A DNA stretch of 64,000 nucleotides. It comes from Curvibacter sp. CHRR-16. Its GTDB lineage: Bacteria; Pseudomonadota; Gammaproteobacteria; Burkholderiales; Burkholderiaceae_C. The number at the start of each line of letters is the position of its first letter. The first letter of the stretch is position 1. The DNA lies in NCBI RefSeq assembly GCF_018474005.1, contig NZ_JAHCSH010000003.1:62001-126000 (forward strand), written 5' to 3'. Shown in pieces: positions 61,131 through 64,000 of this stretch. The position numbers and the translations under genes are program-made. A model generated the notes under the pieces. It saw nothing but the letters and a program-made list of their open reading frames with translations, did not search any database and had not been told where the DNA came from.

Positions 61131-64000
61131 ATGAACGTTCTGCTAACGCGCATGCTGTTGTGGCAAAAGTTATTGGTGGTACTCGCATTGGGGGTGGTCA
61201 TGGTGGCCGTTCCGCTGGGCATGCTGTCGCAAACTTTGCGCAACGATGCACAGCTTGCTATCAGGGAGCAAAGTGGCATTGTGCCCATCAACCAAGTCGG
61301 GGGTTTGCTCAAAGCCATACAGCTGCACAGAAGCCTCTCTAGGCAAATGCTCAACGGCGATAGCAGCGCTGAATCCAGACGACAAACACAAGCTACCGAA
61401 GTTGACAAACTGTTGGAACAGGCCAGTGCTGGCGTATTAGCCGTCGAACATATTCGCCCCCAGTGGGGAGACTTGCAGGCGGGATGGCGAAAACTCAAAC
61501 AAGAAGTGGCCAGCAAGTCGATTGCAAGCAATGCATCGTATGCACAGCACAAAGTGCTAATGGCCATTTGCTTGGACACAATTGGGGATTTGGCCGATGC
61601 ACACGGCATGTCGCTTGACCCTGAGGAGCACAGCTACTACCTGCAACAGGTGTGGACCTTCATCCTGCCCCATATTGTGGACAACGTCTCTGACATCCGT
61701 GCCAGCATCAACCTGTTCTTCACAGCCAGCACACCACTGGAAGCTGCGGTTCAGCGCGGTTACCTAGAAAGCATGGTGAACCAACTCGAAAAAAGCCGAG
61801 ACTTGCTGGAAAAGAGCATGAGCAAAGTCACCGCACACCATCCAGAGTTGCAGGGTGAGGTGAACGCACCGAGCAATAAGGTCAATGATGGGCTGCTCAA
61901 TATCATCCAGACACTCAACTCCAAGTTACTGGAGTCGACAAAACCGGAAATCACGAGCACCGAATTGGCCAGTTTGGTCAACAGCGCCATTGATGCCCAA
62001 TATGCCTTGGGCGATCAGATAGAAAAAACGCTCAATGCGATCTTGGTTGAGCGTGTGCAATCAGCCCAGTCACATTTGCGCACTGTCGTGGTCGGCTGCG
62101 CTGCTTTGTTGCTGGCCATTGTGGCATTGGGCTGGATCATCAGCCGCTCTATTACCCAACCACTCAATGAAGCCGTGCAAGCCACGCAAATGGTTGCGCG
62201 TGGCGAATTGAACTTCTCAGTCCAAGTGCAGGGTAGTAACGAGACTGCGCAATTGCTCCAATCCGTCGCTCGCATGCAAAACACACTGCAAGGCTTTGTG
62301 ACCGAACAACAAGCCATGGCCAAAGCCCACGAAGCGGGCGCACTGGACGCCATAATTTCCACAGCAGACCTCCCTGGCATATACAGCGAATTGGCACGCT
62401 CCATTAACGATTTGGTACGGGCGCATATCGATGTCAAGATGCGAGTTGTGGAACTGATTGGTGACTATGCACAAGGCAAACTGGATGCACAGATGCCTCG
62501 TCTTCCAGGCCAAAAAGCACGCATCAGCGCAGCCATGGATCAGGTTCAGGCTGCCATGCGCGATGCACAAGAGGCGGCTATTTCCAACGCCCGCATCGTG
62601 CAAGCGCTCAACAAAGCCACCACCAACATCATGCTGGCCGATACCAATGGCATCATCGTCTTTGTGAATGAAACGGCGCAACGCCTGATGGAACGCAGCG
62701 AAGCGGAAATTCGTAAAGTATTGCCGCACTTTGATGCCCGCAAAATCAGCGGCGCGAACATCGACATCTTCCATAAAAATCCGTCGCACCAGCGATCCAT
62801 GTTGAGCCAATTACAAGGGGCACACCGAACCCAAATTCAAATGGGCAATATGTATTTCGGGCTGATAGCCAGTCCCATAGTTGATGCCCAAGGCACACGT
62901 TTGGGCACAGTGGTGGAGTGGATTGACCGCACCACCGAAGTAACCATAGAAAAAGAAGTGGAAACTGTGGTGCAAGCAGCCGCACAAGGCGAGTTCAGCA
63001 TGCGCCTTGATCCAGAAGGCAAGACAGGGTTCTTTGCCGGCTTGTCCACCAACATGAACACCCTGCTGGACACCAGCGAGCAAGGTCTCAAAGACATTGC
63101 CACGCTGATGAAGGCTTTGGCTGATGGCAATCTGACCCAGCGCATTGAGCGCGACTACGCGGGACTCTTTGGTGAAGTGAAAGACGCTGCCAACGCCACG
63201 GTAGACAACCTAACCCGCGTACTGGGCGAAGTCAGCAGTGCAGCCGAATCACTCAATGGTGCAGCCGGACAAGTGAGTGCCACTGCACAAAGTCTGAGCC
63301 AAGCGGCCAGCGAGCAAGCCGCCAGCGTGGAGGAAACCACGGCGCAAATCGACACCATGAGCGCCTCCATCAGCCAAAACAGCGACAACGCCCGCGTGAC
63401 CGATGGCATGGCGACCAAAACCAGCAAAGAAGCGGTGGAAGGCGGTCAAGCCGTGCTGCATACGGTAGATGCAATGAAGAAAATTGCCAGCAAGATCGCC
63501 ATCGTGGACGACATTGCCTACCAAACCAATTTGCTAGCACTGAACGCAGCCATTGAGGCAGCACGCGCTGGCGAACATGGCAAGGGCTTTGCCGTGGTGG
63601 CTGCAGAAGTGCGCAAACTGGCCGAACGCAGCCAAGAAGCCGCCAAAGAGATTGGTGATTTGGCCAGTTCCTCTGTATCCACGGCAGAGCACGCGGGCAA
63701 GCTGCTGAGCGAAATCGTGCCCAGCATCCAAAAAACCAGCGAGTTGGTGCAAGAAATTGCCGCCGCCAGCAGTGAGCAAAGCGAAAGCGTGACACAAATT
63801 GGCGGGGCCATGGGACAACTCTCCCGCGCTACCCAGCAAAACGCCAGCGCCAGTGAGGAGTTGGCAGCCACCAGCGAAGAACTGTCAGGCCAAGCGTCCA
63901 ACCTGCTATCGAGCGTGGCGTTTTTCAAGACTGGTACCACGACACTTACCGCTCAGCACTTGCCCCATGGCATAGAGCGCCGTCGCATCGGCACCATAGA
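61131..64000 (+). CDS. Methyl-accepting chemotaxis protein with HAMP repeats and PAS domain (3' end missing)
   Basis: The frame is open to the window end (about 956 residues) with no stop. Order: membrane helix (about 8-30), periplasmic helical domain (about 32-310), second helix (about 315-338), HAMP (about 340-395), further HAMP-like helices, a PAS domain (about 490-610: [19 protein letters not shown]), more HAMP-like segments (about 620-690) and the signalling domain with tip [25 protein letters not shown] precedes the ATG at 61131. A CCCGATAA at 61088-61095 resembles a sigma-28 -10 box but lacks a matching -35. Ligand unknown. Confidence 0.9.
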   Translation, partial: MNVLLTRMLLWQKLLVVLALGVVMVAVPLGMLSQTLRNDAQLAIREQSGIVPINQVGGLLKAIQLHRSLSRQMLNGDSSAESRRQTQATEVDKLLEQASAGVLAVEHIRPQWGDLQAGWRKLKQEVASKSIASNASYAQHKVLMAICLDTIGDLADAHGMSLDPEEHSYYLQQVWTFILPHIVDNVSDIRASINLFFTASTPLEAAVQRGYLESMVNQLEKSRDLLEKSMSKVTAHHPELQGEVNAPSNKVNDGLLNIIQTLNSKLLESTKPEITSTELASLVNSAIDAQYALGDQIEKTLNAILVERVQSAQSHLRTVVVGCAALLLAIVALGWIISRSITQPLNEAVQATQMVARGELNFSVQVQGSNETAQLLQSVARMQNTLQGFVTEQQAMAKAHEAGALDAIISTADLPGIYSELARSINDLVRAHIDVKMRVVELIGDYAQGKLDAQMPRLPGQKARISAAMDQVQAAMRDAQEAAISNARIVQALNKATTNIMLADTNGIIVFVNETAQRLMERSEAEIRKVLPHFDARKISGANIDIFHKNPSHQRSMLSQLQGAHRTQIQMGNMYFGLIASPIVDAQGTRLGTVVEWIDRTTEVTIEKEVETVVQAAAQGEFSMRLDPEGKTGFFAGLSTNMNTLLDTSEQGLKDIATLMKALADGNLTQRIERDYAGLFGEVKDAANATVDNLTRVLGEVSSAAESLNGAAGQVSATAQSLSQAASEQAASVEETTAQIDTMSASISQNSDNARVTDGMATKTSKEAVEGGQAVLHTVDAMKKIASKIAIVDDIAYQTNLLALNAAIEAARAGEHGKGFAVVAAEVRKLAERSQEAAKEIGDLASSSVSTAEHAGKLLSEIVPSIQKTSELVQEIAAASSEQSESVTQIGGAMGQLSRATQQNASASEELAATSEELSGQASNLLSSVAFFKTGTTTLTAQHLPHGIERRRIGTI

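Noticed and set aside
1..64000. CRISPR arrays, tRNA or rRNA genes, transposases, prophage
   Set aside because: No regularly spaced repeats, cloverleaf-like sequences, transposase motifs or phage structural genes were found by reading the window.

Overview
The window looks like chromosome of a betaproteobacterium of the Burkholderiales, most likely Comamonadaceae. This is inference from several things: moderately high GC with GCG/CTG-rich codon use, a methionine synthase split into two genes that each carry an S-adenosylhomocysteine (SAH) riboswitch, tripartite TRAP uptake of sugar acids, and a short interspersed repeat with a GCTAT...ATAGC core that also sits inside coding sequences. I see no rRNA, tRNA, CRISPR array, transposase or prophage block. 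No stretch over 300 bases is without a gene. The first and last genes are cut by the window edges.

Layout. 1-4.4 kb: a galactofuranose-type ABC sugar importer (end of the binding protein, double ATPase, two permeases). 4.4-10.5 kb: a class III aminotransferase divergent from phosphatidylserine decarboxylase, an AT-rich orphan gene with a HEPN-like R-x4-H motif, an LplT-like lysophospholipid carrier and a second MFS carrier. 10.6-12.7 kb: a LytS/LytTR two-component pair. 12.7-25.9 kb: the two halves of MetH, separated by about 9 kb that hold a complete-looking operon for oxidative uronate/aldarate catabolism (uronate dehydrogenase, lactonase, TRAP transporter, 5-keto-4-deoxyglucarate dehydratase, galactarate dehydratase), a divergent GntR regulator with a perfect operator palindrome, and a Gfo/Idh/MocA oxidoreductase. 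26-31.2 kb: RecQ, a small unknown gene, a LysR regulator, and an ECF sigma/anti-sigma/lipoprotein unit. 31.2-38 kb: an ArgP-type regulator divergent from D-amino-acid dehydrogenase, then a LysR regulator divergent from a beta-alanine aminotransferase/semialdehyde dehydrogenase pair. 38-47.9 kb: an accessory-looking run of secreted proteins and lipoproteins, a diguanylate cyclase, the ABC-F protein Uup, and an unfamiliar three-gene operon (secreted protein, nucleoside-hydrolase-like enzyme, exported monoheme protein). 48-49.4 kb: a family 1 beta-glucosidase. 49.4-55.6 kb: two chemoreceptors with a CheX-like protein, a response regulator and a coiled-coil membrane protein. 55.8-58.9 kb: a class I ribonucleotide reductase whose catalytic alpha and radical-generating beta subunits are fused in one 935-residue chain, with a small upstream gene. 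59-64 kb: a PAS-GGDEF-EAL protein and a third, truncated chemoreceptor.

The most unusual item is the NrdA-NrdB fusion. All core catalytic and metal-ligand residues can be placed, but the usual C-terminal shuttle-cysteine pair of alpha and the N-terminal ATP-cone are absent. Next in interest are the split metH genes, whose riboswitches carry a visible ribosome-site-sequestering hairpin; the short repeat that has entered Uup (apparently twice), DadA and MetH in frame; and the three-gene secreted/nucleoside-hydrolase/monoheme operon.
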